NCBI GenBank assembly: GCA_002171155.1
Contig: NHHF01000098.1
Coordinates: 1 to 11,346 of the forward strand
Length of the DNA stretch: 11,346 bases
Source of the DNA: Betaproteobacteria bacterium TMED156
GTDB taxonomy: Bacteria > Pseudomonadota > Gammaproteobacteria > Burkholderiales > Burkholderiaceae_A
Reading direction: 5' to 3'
Positions 1 to 7,910 of this stretch are shown piece after piece (the stretch's first letter is position 1; each line of letters opens with the position of its first letter). The notes under the pieces were generated by a model. The model had not been told where the DNA came from. It worked only from the letters and a program-made list of their open reading frames with translations, and made no database searches. A program made the position numbers and the translations under genes.

Positions 1-568
1 CCATTTGATTGTAGTTTTTTACTCCCCAAAGGATTCCGGCTTTTTGTCGTGCCCAAGAATTAACTCCATCAGTACCAATAAGCAATCTTGATTTACAGTT
101 ATATAATTTTTGATTCTCTATGAAGTTAAGCTTTACATATTCTTCTTCTCCTACCTCAAAATATTCTAAGGTGTCGGGACTGCTCTCAATAATATAAATA
201 TTTGGAATTTTTTGATCAACGTAAAGGTGCTCCATCAGATAATCGTGGTTAATAATTTTAGCCAAGTATCTTTTTTTTGCCTCTTTTGCATCAAGAGTTA
301 TTTTTCCTATTCCGTTTACTATTTCCATCGAGCAGATATCTTGCATATTCGAATCGATAGGTTTTTTTATGCCGAGGCTGTTTATTAATTCTATTGAAGA
401 CGGAGCAAGAGCATAAGACCTTGATGGTGAATTATTCTTCTTTCGAAAAATTACCTTCGGTCCAATTAATAAAGTTTTTAAACCTGCTTTGGCTGCAGTA
501 AGTGCAGTTAAATTTCCAACCACACCTCTGCCTAATATTGCCACATCAAAAATATCAAGAGTTTTCAT
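1..568 (-). CDS. UbiH/UbiF/COQ6-family FAD-dependent hydroxylase, N-terminal part (runs off left edge)
   Basis: Seen: 189 codons read leftward from an ATG at 568, with no stop before the window edge. Residues 8-18 (DVAILGRGVVG) are an N-terminal Rossmann FAD-binding fingerprint, with GxGxxG at 13-18. R50 lies in the RSYAL stretch where this family has a conserved R-x-x-A-L/I. Residues 164-174 (IGTDGVNSWAR) are the DG motif that contacts both FAD and NAD(P)H, with D167, G168, S171 and R174. Known: these are flavoprotein monooxygenases that hydroxylate the ring of ubiquinone precursors at the inner membrane; full members are about 390-410 residues, so roughly half is visible. The third (GD) FAD motif lies outside. 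The start ATG overlaps the purD stop by 3 nt (ATGA), so translation is probably coupled to purD; no strong Shine-Dalgarno is visible. Which ring position is hydroxylated (UbiH, UbiF, UbiI or UbiM type) cannot be told from this half. Confidence 0.85.
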   Translation of the reverse strand, partial: MKTLDIFDVAILGRGVVGNLTALTAAKAGLKTLLIGPKVIFRKKNNSPSRSYALAPSSIELINSLGIKKPIDSNMQDICSMEIVNGIGKITLDAKEAKKRYLAKIINHDYLMEHLYVDQKIPNIYIIESSPDTLEYFEVGEEEYVKLNFIENQKLYNCKSRLLIGTDGVNSWARQKAGILWGVKNYNQM

Positions 569-1863
569 TTTTCAGCAGAGGAAGACTTGGCAATATCTTT
601 TCTGTAATGCATTCCCTCAAAAAAAACATTTTTTAATTCCTCGTATGCATTTTTTCTGGCACTATTTAAATCATTTGCTATCGCTGTAACACACAAAACT
701 CTACCTCCAGAAGTAAGAACGTTATTATTATTTTTTATCGTTGAAGCATGAAATATTTTGGGATTGGTCTTTTCTAATTTAATACTCGGTGAAAAATTCA
801 CCTCTCTTCCTGTTATTGGACTCTTTGGATACCCTTCAGAGGAGACAACAATTCCGAGTGATGTGCGAGGATCCCAAAAATTTTCGTATTCTTCAATTTC
901 ATTTAATTTCCCATCAGCAGATAGCTCAAGCAAGTTAAAAAAGTCCCCTTTGAGTTTCATCATTAAAATCTGAGCCTCAGGGTCGCCCAAACGACAGTTG
1001 AATTCTAGAACCTTTATGCTTTTATCAGGCTGGATCATCAAACCTGCATATAAAAACCCGGTGTAGGTAACACCATCATTTTTCATACCTTCAACGGTCG
1101 GCAATATTACCGTTTTAATAATTAAGTCATACAAATCCTCGTCGACCATATCAACCGGTGAGTATGCACCCATTCCACCTGTATTTGGCCCTTCATCATC
1201 ATCGAGTAATCTTTTGTGATCTCTTGAGGTTGGAAAAGGGAAAATATTTTTTCCGTCAGTCAAAACGATAAAACTTATCTCTTCTCCGGTCAAAAAATCC
1301 TCAATGATTATGGAGTCACTGGAATTATCAAAACGTTTTTTCTCCAAACATTCATCTATAGCAAAGTATCCTTCAGACAGAGACTTTACAATAAACACTC
1401 CTTTCCCAGAGGCAAGCCCATCAGATTTGATTACTAATGGTAATTTTTGATTTTTTAAATATTCTTTGGCTTTTCTACTGTCATCAAAGGAGCAGAAATT
1501 AGCGGTCGGAATTGAATACTTTGACATAAAAGATTTTGCAAACTTTTTTGAGCCTTCTAGTTTTGCAGCTAATTTCGATGGACCAATTATTTTTAGCCCT
1601 TTAGATTTAAATAAATCAACAATACCGTCTACTAAAAATTGCTCTGGGCCAACTACAGTAATATCAATTTTTTTTTGAATTGCAAACCCAAGAATACCAT
1701 CTAAATTAAAATTTGCTCCATGGTTCACATTTTCAATTTTAGGTTCTATTTCAGTACCCCCATTACCAGGGAAGATATATACATTTTTTACTCGGGGTGA
1801 CTGTGACAGTTTCCATGCGACAGCATGTTCTCTTCCACCGCCTCCAACTACTAAAACCTTCAT
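565..1863 (-). CDS. purD: Phosphoribosylamine-glycine ligase (GAR synthetase)
   Basis: This enzyme catalyses the second step of de novo purine synthesis: 5-phosphoribosylamine + glycine + ATP give glycinamide ribonucleotide in the cytoplasm. The 432 residues match the usual length of about 430. Seen: the N-terminal signature GGGGREHA (residues 7-14), VGPEQFLVDG (71-80), the ATP-grasp segment IKSDGLASGKGV (145-156), DHKRLLDDDEGPNTGGMGAYSP (split: DHKR at 215-218, GPNTGGMGAY at 225-234), and the metal-binding FNCRLGDPEAQ (288-298). The start ATG shares one base with the yebC stop (TAATG). A GAGGGA Shine-Dalgarno sits 8 nt upstream, inside yebC, so the gene has its own ribosome site as well as coupling. 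The stop overlaps the downstream hydroxylase start. All key motifs are intact. Confidence 0.97.
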   Translation of the reverse strand: MKVLVVGGGGREHAVAWKLSQSPRVKNVYIFPGNGGTEIEPKIENVNHGANFNLDGILGFAIQKKIDITVVGPEQFLVDGIVDLFKSKGLKIIGPSKLAAKLEGSKKFAKSFMSKYSIPTANFCSFDDSRKAKEYLKNQKLPLVIKSDGLASGKGVFIVKSLSEGYFAIDECLEKKRFDNSSDSIIIEDFLTGEEISFIVLTDGKNIFPFPTSRDHKRLLDDDEGPNTGGMGAYSPVDMVDEDLYDLIIKTVILPTVEGMKNDGVTYTGFLYAGLMIQPDKSIKVLEFNCRLGDPEAQILMMKLKGDFFNLLELSADGKLNEIEEYENFWDPRTSLGIVVSSEGYPKSPITGREVNFSPSIKLEKTNPKIFHASTIKNNNNVLTSGGRVLCVTAIANDLNSARKNAYEELKNVFFEGMHYRKDIAKSSSAEK

Positions 1864-2597
1864 TAATCTGATCCCTCTATAATTAGGATATTTGAATAAA
1901 CGTTTTGAACGTCGTCAATAGCCTCAATGGAATCAAGTAACTTTTGAACTTGAACTGCTTGTTGGCCAACTAATTGTGTCTCATTTAAAGCCTTCATTGT
2001 CACTTCTGCAAATACCGGAATTAAATTGCGAGTAATTAAGGCGTCTTGGATAGAAGTAAAATACTTAGGCTCACCTAAAACCTCAATATATTTGCTCTCA
2101 GAAACTATAACGTCATCTGCACCAACATCCAAAACAATTTCCATTAATGATTCCTCGTCAATTTCCGGTTTCAAAATAAATTGACAACAGTGCCTGAAAA
2201 GGAACGAAACAGAACCATCAGTACCGAGATTTCCTCCATTTTTTGAGAAGGCATGTCTGACCTCCGAAACTGTTCTAGTTTTATTATCTGTAACACAATC
2301 TACGATTATTGCAGTTCCAGCGACTCCATAACCTTCATACCTAACTTCTTCGTAACTGATTCCTTCAAGCTGTCCTGAACCTCTCTTAATTGCGTCACTC
2401 ACTTTTTCTTTTGAAAGGTTGGCATCTTTGGCTTTGTCCATGGCCAGTCTAAGTCTTGGATTTGTTCCAGCATCAGACCCTCCCATTCGTGCAGCAACTG
2501 TTATTTCTTTGATCAGCCTACCAAAAATTCGGCCTCTGCGCTCATCTTGCCTATTTTTCCTGTGCTGGATATTTGCCCACTTGGAATGTCCTGCCAT
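1863..2597 (-). CDS. yebC: YebC/PmpR family (TACO1-like) protein
   Basis: The 244 residues are the normal family length. Seen: the invariant N-terminus [14 protein letters not shown] (1-14), then [11 protein letters not shown] (22-32), a helical region rich in K/R/A typical of domain 1, [22 protein letters not shown] in the centre (key parts YGVAG and TDN-RT), and [16 protein letters not shown] (key parts GGNLG and GSVSF). Known: YebC-family proteins were long annotated as DNA-binding transcription regulators; members including TACO1 homologues are now linked to translation of difficult sequences such as proline stretches. Which role applies here is inference. It is the first gene of a three-gene minus-strand unit with purD and the hydroxylase; its stop overlaps the purD start by one base. 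A weak A/G-rich stretch (AAAGAAAA) precedes the ATG. The pairing of yebC and purD is seen in other proteobacteria, notably betaproteobacteria (from memory). Confidence 0.96.
   Translation of the reverse strand: MAGHSKWANIQHRKNRQDERRGRIFGRLIKEITVAARMGGSDAGTNPRLRLAMDKAKDANLSKEKVSDAIKRGSGQLEGISYEEVRYEGYGVAGTAIIVDCVTDNKTRTVSEVRHAFSKNGGNLGTDGSVSFLFRHCCQFILKPEIDEESLMEIVLDVGADDVIVSESKYIEVLGEPKYFTSIQDALITRNLIPVFAEVTMKALNETQLVGQQAVQVQKLLDSIEAIDDVQNVYSNILIIEGSD
1872..1877 (-). promoter_or_regulatory. Shine-Dalgarno of purD
   Basis: GAGGGA on the minus strand, with 8 nt to the purD ATG at 1863. It lies inside the last codons of yebC and supports this purD start despite the overlap of the two genes. Confidence 0.6.
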
Positions 2598-2718
2598 TTT
2601 TCTTTTGCGCCGTTAAAATAAAGTTATTACAAATAAAAATATTAGATAAACATAAACTAATAAATAAACTATAACAGTAGTAAAATTTATTATTTGCAAA
2701 TTTTGAAAGGATGACAAA
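2598..2718. promoter_or_regulatory. AT-rich divergent intergenic region (yebC unit / qorA unit)
   Basis: A 121-nt spacer between the divergently read yebC and qorA, composed almost entirely of A and T. It must hold promoters for both units. Candidate -10-like strings are present (TAAAAT at 2681-2686 for the plus strand, and TATAGT on the minus strand at about 2670-2675), but neither has a convincing -35 at the right distance, so I do not assign them. No hairpin, inverted operator or small gene was recognised. Confidence 0.5.
2706..2711 (+). promoter_or_regulatory. Shine-Dalgarno deciding the TTG start of qorA
   Basis: AAAGGA followed by 7 nt and then TTG at 2719. An ATG at 2711 overlaps this site but is in another frame and meets a stop after seven codons, so the TTG is the best-supported start. 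Confidence 0.65.
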
Positions 2719-3690
2719 TTGGAATATTCGATAGAAATAGGCAAAAATGGTCCACCGGAAGTTATGAATTTGATAACCTCACCAATACAAACTCCGAAGG
2801 AAGGAGAGGTTTTGATTCGTCATAAAGCCATAGGAGTCAACTATATTGATGTTTATTATAGGAATGGTACATACCCCTTAGCGAGTTTGCCTGGAAAAAT
2901 AGGCCATGAGGCTTCTGGCATCATTGAAGCTGTGGGAGATGGAGTTAAAAACTTCAAAGAAGGTGATCGAGTGGCTTATGTAACTGCTAGTCCTGGAAGT
3001 TACTCAACTTCTAGATGCGTTCCCTCAGAAATCGTAATTAAAATTCCCAAACATGTCGATTATGACACTGCTGCAACTATGCTTCTGAAGGGAATGACTG
3101 TTCATTATCTTTTTACAAGAACCTCAAATCTTCAAAAATTTCACACAATTCTTTTCCATGCTGCGGCAGGAGGAACTGGACTTATTGCAATGCAATGGGC
3201 AAAACTAATGGGGGTCAACACCATAGGAACAGTAAGTTCAGAAGAAAAAATTAAATTAGCAAAAAAATTTGGTGCCAATTATGTAATTAATTATGCTCGT
3301 GAAGATTTTGTCGATAAGGTAATTGAAATTACTAAAGGCAAAAGAGTTGATGTGGTATTTGATTCTATTGGACAAAAAAGTTTTTACCAATCTTTAAGAT
3401 GCTTAAAAAAATATGGTTTGATGGTCTCATTTGGAAATTCTTCAGGTAAATTACCATCTTTTGACTTGGGACTTTTGAATGGTAATTTATTTATTACAAG
3501 ACCTACTCTTTGGTCCTACACTTCAAATTCAAATGAGTTGGAGACTACATCTAGAGATTTAATAGATCTAGTTGTTACCAAAAAAATTCAAATACCTGTT
3601 TTTCAAAAATATCCTTTAGCAGAAGCTGTTAAAGTTCACACTCTACTAGAAACAAGAAAAACAATTGGTTCAACAATTCTCATACCTTAA
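2719..3690 (+). CDS. qorA: NADPH:quinone oxidoreductase, zinc-free MDR superfamily (QorA type)
   Basis: A cytoplasmic medium-chain oxidoreductase that reduces quinones with NADPH. The 323 residues are close to the 327 of E. coli QorA, and the similarity recalled runs the full length. Seen: the family start MEYSIEIGKNGPPEVM; IGVNYIDVYYRNGTYP (38-53), where the catalytic-zinc cysteine of alcohol dehydrogenases is absent; the GroES-like fold segment GHEASGIIEAVGDGV (62-76); the nucleotide-binding AAAGGTG (148-154); QWAKLMGVNTIGTVSSEEK around 159-177; LMVSFGNSSG (234-243); and a C-terminus ending GSTILIP. Start codon is TTG with a good Shine-Dalgarno. It lies 7 nt upstream of tcdA and is probably co-transcribed with it. 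In vivo substrate is unknown for most members; a quinone or enone reductase role is inference. Confidence 0.93.
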   Translation: MEYSIEIGKNGPPEVMNLITSPIQTPKEGEVLIRHKAIGVNYIDVYYRNGTYPLASLPGKIGHEASGIIEAVGDGVKNFKEGDRVAYVTASPGSYSTSRCVPSEIVIKIPKHVDYDTAATMLLKGMTVHYLFTRTSNLQKFHTILFHAAAGGTGLIAMQWAKLMGVNTIGTVSSEEKIKLAKKFGANYVINYAREDFVDKVIEITKGKRVDVVFDSIGQKSFYQSLRCLKKYGLMVSFGNSSGKLPSFDLGLLNGNLFITRPTLWSYTSNSNELETTSRDLIDLVVTKKIQIPVFQKYPLAEAVKVHTLLETRKTIGSTILIP

Positions 3691-3697
3691 GTATAAA

Positions 3698-4453
3698 ATG
3701 AGCATCGACAGGTCTTTTATCTCAACAAGCAGGCTGTTTTCTGAGGAAAAATATGAAAAATTATGTAATAACAGGGTAGGTATCATTGGTCTTGGTGGAG
3801 TAGGATCTTGGGCAGCCGAAGCATTAGCTAGGAGTGGATTAAAAAAACTTGTTCTTGTGGATTTTGATCACATCTCTGAATCAAATATTAATCGGCAAGT
3901 TCAAGCCACAGTTGAGAGTTTAGGAATGTCAAAAACTAAAGCTTTGTCCAAAAGATTATTTACAATTAATCCAAGAATTGAAATAAAGATATACGATGGT
4001 TTTTTTTCAGCAAAGAATCGAAATACTATATTCGATGAACAACATACAGATTTTTGGATTGATGCGTGCGATGATTTATCAGCAAAGCTTGTTTTAATCA
4101 ATTCTTTTAAGAAAAAAGAAATAAAAAAAAATGTTCTTATTTGTGGAGCAGCAGGAGGTAAGACTGACCCTTTTACTATAATTCACACCGATTTATCTAA
4201 AACTGAGCAAGACCCTCTATTATCCAAACTTAGGTATACATTGCGTAAGAACCACAATTTTTCAAGGGCTGGAAAAATGGACATCCCAGTTCTTTTCTCA
4301 AACCAAAGCCCAAAAAAGACAAACCTCAACAAGTCATCACGAATAAGTTGTTTAGGTTATGGTTCTATTGTCACTGTAACAGCTACATTTGGAATGAAGG
4401 CATGCTTTATTGCTTTGAGTGAGTTAATGAGATTAAAATCAATTACCAAATGA
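3698..4453 (+). CDS. tcdA: tRNA threonylcarbamoyladenosine dehydratase (TcdA/CsdL)
   Basis: An E1-like (ThiF/MoeB fold) ATP-dependent enzyme that cyclises the threonylcarbamoyl group of t6A37 in ANN-decoding tRNAs to ct6A. Seen: 251 residues from ATG 3698, slightly shorter than E. coli TcdA (268). The ATP-binding motif is GIIGLGGVGSWAAEALARSG (28-47), followed by VDFDHISESNINRQ (54-67) with the conserved R67, then IDACDD (121-126), GAAGGKTDP (150-158) and TDLSKTEQDPLLSKLR (164-179), and a C-terminal GYGSIVTVTATFG (220-232). These match E. coli TcdA closely, and no ubiquitin-like sulphur carrier is nearby, so ThiF/MoeB is less likely. The frame is open back to a TTG at 3665, but that start would overlap qorA, and the similarity begins at the ATG. 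The 3' end overlaps the convergent alcohol dehydrogenase gene by 15 nt. Confidence 0.93.
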   Translation: MSIDRSFISTSRLFSEEKYEKLCNNRVGIIGLGGVGSWAAEALARSGLKKLVLVDFDHISESNINRQVQATVESLGMSKTKALSKRLFTINPRIEIKIYDGFFSAKNRNTIFDEQHTDFWIDACDDLSAKLVLINSFKKKEIKKNVLICGAAGGKTDPFTIIHTDLSKTEQDPLLSKLRYTLRKNHNFSRAGKMDIPVLFSNQSPKKTNLNKSSRISCLGYGSIVTVTATFGMKACFIALSELMRLKSITK

Positions 4454-5488
4454 TCTCATGTCTACAACAAACCTGTATTTTACGTCGTTTTTTTTCATCC
4501 TTATATAAGCTTCATTGATTTGTTCCAACTGAATTATTTCCACATCTGCCTGTATATTTTTCAAACCACAAAAATCTAACATTTTTTGCGTCTCATTTAC
4601 CCCCCCAACCAAGGAACCGGAAATATTTCTTCTGCCAAAAATCAACGGCCTTGAGTTTAATTCTCCTGTAGGCCCAATGGAACCAACAACGCACATAGTT
4701 CCATCGACTTTTAATAATTCCATGTAATTGTTTACGTTATGAGCGACAGGAATAGTATTAAGAATAAAGTCAAATTTGTTCTGGGCATATTCCATTTCAC
4801 TTTGTTTTGATGAGACGATTACTTCATCTGCACCAAGCATTAATGCATCATTTACCTTACCCTCTGAAGTTGTTAATACTATAGTTTTTGCCTGGAGGGC
4901 TTTTGAAAATTTAACAGCCATGTGACCCAACCCACCAAGTCCAATTATGCCAACAGTCATACCTCTACTTACTTTCCAATGATTTAACGGCGAAAAAACA
5001 GTAATTCCCGCACAAAGAAGAGGAGCTGATTTAGCTGAATTCATGTTATCAGGTAAAGTAAAAACAAAGTGTTCGTCCACAACGATGTACTTTGAATAAC
5101 CTCCGAAAGTGTGCCCACCAGGATCAGAAGTTGGGTCATTGTAGGTTTTTGTTAATTGACCTCTACAGTATTGCTCAAGATCATTCAGGCATGAACTACA
5201 AGTTCTACAAGAATTAACAAAACATCCAACAGCAACTCTTTGATCAACATCAAAGCCAGACACACTTGTACCAAACTTCTTTACAAGTCCTATTACCTCA
5301 TGCCCACCAACAAAAGGATATTTGGTAATTCCCCAATCATTTTTAGCGTAATGAAGATCAGTATGACAGACGCCACAAAATTGTATTTCAATTAGAATGT
5401 CTTTATGACCGATATTCCTTCTTGTTATAGAATATGCTTCAAGTTGCTTTGTTTGGGATTGTGTTGCATAACAAGGTGTTTTCAACAT
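4439..5488 (-). CDS. Zinc-dependent alcohol dehydrogenase, CAD/YahK type, probably NADP(H)-dependent
   Basis: A cytoplasmic medium-chain dehydrogenase/reductase of the cinnamyl-alcohol-dehydrogenase group, usually broad-range aldehyde reductases (YahK/AdhC-like). Seen in 349 residues: the catalytic-zinc loop CGVCHTD (38-44, ligand C41), GGHEVIGLV (61-69, ligand H63 with E64), structural-zinc cysteines C94, C97, C100 and C108, the CAD-like YNDPTSDPGGHTFGGYS region (116-132), C159 as the last catalytic-zinc ligand, and the nucleotide fold GLGGLGHMAVKF (183-194). TTS at 206-208 after the second beta strand, without an acidic residue, fits NADP preference. The start ATG has an AAGAGA stretch upstream and a candidate promoter at 5524-5552. 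The substrate is unknown. The position near C1 genes is suggestive only, and the length and motifs argue against glutathione-dependent formaldehyde dehydrogenase. Confidence 0.92.
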   Translation of the reverse strand: MLKTPCYATQSQTKQLEAYSITRRNIGHKDILIEIQFCGVCHTDLHYAKNDWGITKYPFVGGHEVIGLVKKFGTSVSGFDVDQRVAVGCFVNSCRTCSSCLNDLEQYCRGQLTKTYNDPTSDPGGHTFGGYSKYIVVDEHFVFTLPDNMNSAKSAPLLCAGITVFSPLNHWKVSRGMTVGIIGLGGLGHMAVKFSKALQAKTIVLTTSEGKVNDALMLGADEVIVSSKQSEMEYAQNKFDFILNTIPVAHNVNNYMELLKVDGTMCVVGSIGPTGELNSRPLIFGRRNISGSLVGGVNETQKMLDFCGLKNIQADVEIIQLEQINEAYIRMKKNDVKYRFVVDMRSFGN

Positions 5489-5523
5489 AAATTTTTCTCT
5501 TTATATAACGATGAGTAATTTAT

Positions 5524-5552
5524 TATCTAAGTTAGAATAAAAAAATCTTCAA
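5524..5552 (-). promoter_or_regulatory. Candidate sigma70 promoter for the alcohol dehydrogenase gene
   Basis: On the minus strand, TTGAAG (5552-5547) is followed by a 17-nt spacer and TAGATA (5529-5524). Each box agrees with the consensus at four of six positions. The start of transcription would lie near 5517, giving a leader of about 30 nt before the ATG at 5488. In such AT-rich DNA a chance match is quite possible. Confidence 0.4.
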
Positions 5553-5559
5553 AATTAAT

Positions 5560-5565
5560 TATACT
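5560..5565 (+). promoter_or_regulatory. Candidate -10 box for tRNA-Phe
   Basis: TATACT, five of six to TATAAT, would place the start about 19 nt before the mature tRNA 5' end. No good -35 is seen at 16-18 nt upstream, so this is weak. Confidence 0.25.
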
Positions 5566-5590
5566 TATGATCAAAAATAATTTTATTAAT

Positions 5591-5666
<76 letters not shown>

Positions 5667-5680
5667 TTTAAATAAATATT

Positions 5681-6229
5681 TTGAAGCAACATATTAAACT
5701 CAATTTGGGATGCGGGGATAAAATTCTACCTGGCTATACAAACGTCGATGTAGTTTCTGAGAGGTCAGGAAACAAACCGGATATCAGTTGTGATATTCGT
5801 GAACTAGAGATTTTTGATTCAGATTATGCAGATGAAATATTAGCAGTTCACGTAGTAGAGCATTTTTGGAGATGGGAAGTAGATAAAATTCTCAAAGAGT
5901 GGATTAGAGTTTTGAAACCAGGTGGAAAACTTATTCTTGAATGCCCAAATTTGATATCTGCTTGCAAGGAATTTTTAAAGAATCCAGACTTAAATGCAAT
6001 GCCAGGACAAGAGGGTCAGAAAACTATGTGGGTATTTTATGGAGATCCCAGATGGCAAGATCCTCTCATGGTACACCGTTGGGGTTATACACCTCAAAGT
6101 TTGGGAAGATTACTTCACGAATGTGGATTAGTTGAACTCAAACAGGAACCAGCACAATTTAAATTAAAAGAGCCACGAGATATGCGTATAACTGGAGTTA
6201 AACCCATTAAAATTAAAATAAACCAATAA
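5681..6229 (+). CDS. Class I SAM-dependent methyltransferase, substrate unknown
   Basis: A small single-domain protein (182 residues). Seen: SAM-binding motif [18 protein letters not shown] (7-23) with the acidic D23 at the end of strand 2; [11 protein letters not shown] (56-66), the usual segment after motif II in the Methyltransf_11 group; and [13 protein letters not shown] (78-90), the family's LkPGG motif. The C-terminal half contains [20 protein letters not shown] (117-136), which I recognise as common in orphan methyltransferases of glycan clusters and marine phages (from memory). The start is TTG at 5681, the only plausible start before motif I; no Shine-Dalgarno is visible. The gene begins 14 nt after the tRNA and its end overlaps ftfL by 17 nt on the opposite strand. 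No neighbour points to a substrate. Target (sugar, small molecule, lipid) is unknown. Confidence 0.85.
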   Translation: MKQHIKLNLGCGDKILPGYTNVDVVSERSGNKPDISCDIRELEIFDSDYADEILAVHVVEHFWRWEVDKILKEWIRVLKPGGKLILECPNLISACKEFLKNPDLNAMPGQEGQKTMWVFYGDPRWQDPLMVHRWGYTPQSLGRLLHECGLVELKQEPAQFKLKEPRDMRITGVKPIKIKINQ

Positions 6230-7883
6230 CCTTACCAGAAGAGTCGACGTCAATTTTCTCAGCGCTTGGAGTTTTTGGTAATCCCGGCATGGTCATAACG
6301 TCGCCACAAACCATTACTATAAATTCAGCACCTGCTGCAAGCCTAACCTCACGAACGTTCACTGAATGCCCTGTTGGTGCTCCCCTGACAGATGCATCAG
6401 TTGAGAAGGAAGATTGAGTCTTCGCAACACAAATAGGATATTTACCAAATCCTGCCATTTCCCATTCTCCAAGCTGCTTTTTAACTTTCGGGGATGCAGT
6501 AACATCTGACGCCCCATATATCTTGGTAGCAACCTTTGTTACTTTTTCCCAAAGACTATCTTCGTCATCGTATATAAATTTTGGACCGGTTCCGAGTTGA
6601 ACAAGCCTCACAACTTCTTTAGCAAGATCTTCTGCACCCTCTCCTCCCTTAGCCCAGTGCTCAGCTAGCACTACAGAAACACCCAATTTTTTCATTCTAT
6701 TCTTAATCAAAGAAATTTCATTTTCTGTATCAAATGTGAAACGATTTATTGAAACAACACAAGGCAGCCCGTAGTTATTTATCACGTTATCAACATGGCG
6801 CTCCAAATTTACAAGTCCTTTTTCTAATGCCTTACAATTTTCAGTGTTTAGCTCCTTCACATCAACACCTCCGTGATATTTTAGCGCTCTAACTGTAGCT
6901 ACAATTACCGCCGCCTTAGGACTCAACCCAGTTTTTCTGCATTTAATATCTATAAATTTTTCAGCTCCAAGATCAGCTCCAAATCCTGCCTCAGTGACAA
7001 CATAATCAGCAAGTCGAAGAGCACTCTTAGTTGCGATAACAGAATTGCACCCATGTGCGATATTTGCAAATGGACCACCATGAACAAAAGCAGGATTATT
7101 TTCTAAAGTTTGAACAAGGTTAGGCTGAAGAGCGTCTTTCAATAAAACAGTCATAGCCCCATGAGCATTTAAATCCCGAGCTCTGATTAATTTACCGTCT
7201 CTGGTTGAACCAATAACAATTTGACCAAGTCTATTTTTTAAGTCTTCAACAGACTCGGACAAGCAAAAAATAGCCATAACCTCAGATGCAACAACAATAT
7301 CAAAACCATCTTGCCGTGTGTAACCATTTCCCGGTCCTCCCAAACCAACTGCAATGTCCCTGAGTGCTCTATCGTTCATGTCAACAACTCTTTTCCAACT
7401 AACACGCCTAGAATCAATTCCAAGCTGATTGCCTTGGTGAATGTGATTATCAATCATGGCAGCAAGCAAGTTGTTTGCAAGTGCTATTGCAGAAAAATCT
7501 CCAGTGAAATGTAAATTTATATCTTCCATTGGAACAATTTGGGCATAACCACCTCCTGCAGCTCCCCCTTTTACTCCAAAAACTGGTCCCAAGGAAGGCT
7601 CTCTAAGACAGATTAGCGTTTTTTTTCCAATCCTATTTAGGCCGTCACCAAGACCTACAGTCGTAGTTGTTTTTCCCTCACCTGCCGGAGTTGGACTAAT
7701 TGCCGATACCAATATCAAATTTCCTTCAGGTTTGTCGTTTAGAGTGTTAAGAAATTCCAGAGAAATTTTCGCCTTGTCGTGACCATAAGGTACGATGTGT
7801 TCATCTGAAATATTTATTTTAGAGGCAATTTTCGAAATTTTTTCGATTTTCGCTTTTTGTGCAATTTCTATATCACTAGGCAT
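6213..7883 (-). CDS. ftfL: Formate-tetrahydrofolate ligase (formyl-H4F synthetase)
   Basis: Catalyses ATP-dependent formylation of tetrahydrofolate from formate, the entry of formate-level carbon into the serine cycle or purine and thymidylate C1 pools. From ATG 7883 the protein has 556 residues, the usual length of about 557. Seen: the N-terminus [10 protein letters not shown]-loop TPAGEGKTT (65-73); then [21 protein letters not shown] (first G of KGG near residue 105), the [10 protein letters not shown] segment, VDMNDRALR, the block [32 protein letters not shown], and a C-terminal [11 protein letters not shown] ending in GLF. All resemble Methylorubrum FtfL. The frame extends five codons upstream to a TTG, but that TTG overlaps the Shine-Dalgarno, and the family start is MPSDIE. 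It is the last gene of the serine-cycle operon, 27 nt after fchA. The 3' end overlaps the convergent methyltransferase gene. Confidence 0.97.
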   Translation of the reverse strand: MPSDIEIAQKAKIEKISKIASKINISDEHIVPYGHDKAKISLEFLNTLNDKPEGNLILVSAISPTPAGEGKTTTTVGLGDGLNRIGKKTLICLREPSLGPVFGVKGGAAGGGYAQIVPMEDINLHFTGDFSAIALANNLLAAMIDNHIHQGNQLGIDSRRVSWKRVVDMNDRALRDIAVGLGGPGNGYTRQDGFDIVVASEVMAIFCLSESVEDLKNRLGQIVIGSTRDGKLIRARDLNAHGAMTVLLKDALQPNLVQTLENNPAFVHGGPFANIAHGCNSVIATKSALRLADYVVTEAGFGADLGAEKFIDIKCRKTGLSPKAAVIVATVRALKYHGGVDVKELNTENCKALEKGLVNLERHVDNVINNYGLPCVVSINRFTFDTENEISLIKNRMKKLGVSVVLAEHWAKGGEGAEDLAKEVVRLVQLGTGPKFIYDDEDSLWEKVTKVATKIYGASDVTASPKVKKQLGEWEMAGFGKYPICVAKTQSSFSTDASVRGAPTGHSVNVREVRLAAGAEFIVMVCGDVMTMPGLPKTPSAEKIDVDSSGKVIGLF

Positions 7884-7891
7884 CAATATAA

Positions 7892-7896
7892 CTCCC
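7892..7896 (-). promoter_or_regulatory. Shine-Dalgarno deciding the ftfL start
   Basis: GGGAG on the minus strand, 8 nt before the ATG at 7883. It overlaps the alternative upstream TTG (7898-7896), which favours the ATG. Confidence 0.65.
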
Positions 7897-7910
7897 AAAT
7901 TATTTTTTTC

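Noticed and set aside
2640..2700. Imperfect A/T palindromes in the divergent spacer as an operator
   Set aside because: Such symmetry arises easily in nearly pure AT sequence; no paired half-sites with any G/C definition were found.
2711..2734. Small leader peptide from the ATG overlapping the qorA Shine-Dalgarno
   Set aside because: The seven-codon frame has no Shine-Dalgarno of its own at proper distance and no regulatory amino-acid pattern; likely chance.
3665..3697. Upstream TTG as the tcdA start
   Set aside because: It would overlap the last codons of qorA and add eleven residues with no family similarity; the ATG at 3698 follows the qorA stop cleanly.
4439..5488. Glutathione-dependent formaldehyde dehydrogenase
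   Set aside because: That family is longer (about 370 residues) with different motifs; the structural-zinc loop and YND...GGYS region match the CAD/YahK group.
7884..7898. Upstream TTG as the ftfL start (five extra residues)
   Set aside because: It overlaps the GGGAG Shine-Dalgarno, and family proteins begin at MPSDIE, which matches the ATG at 7883.
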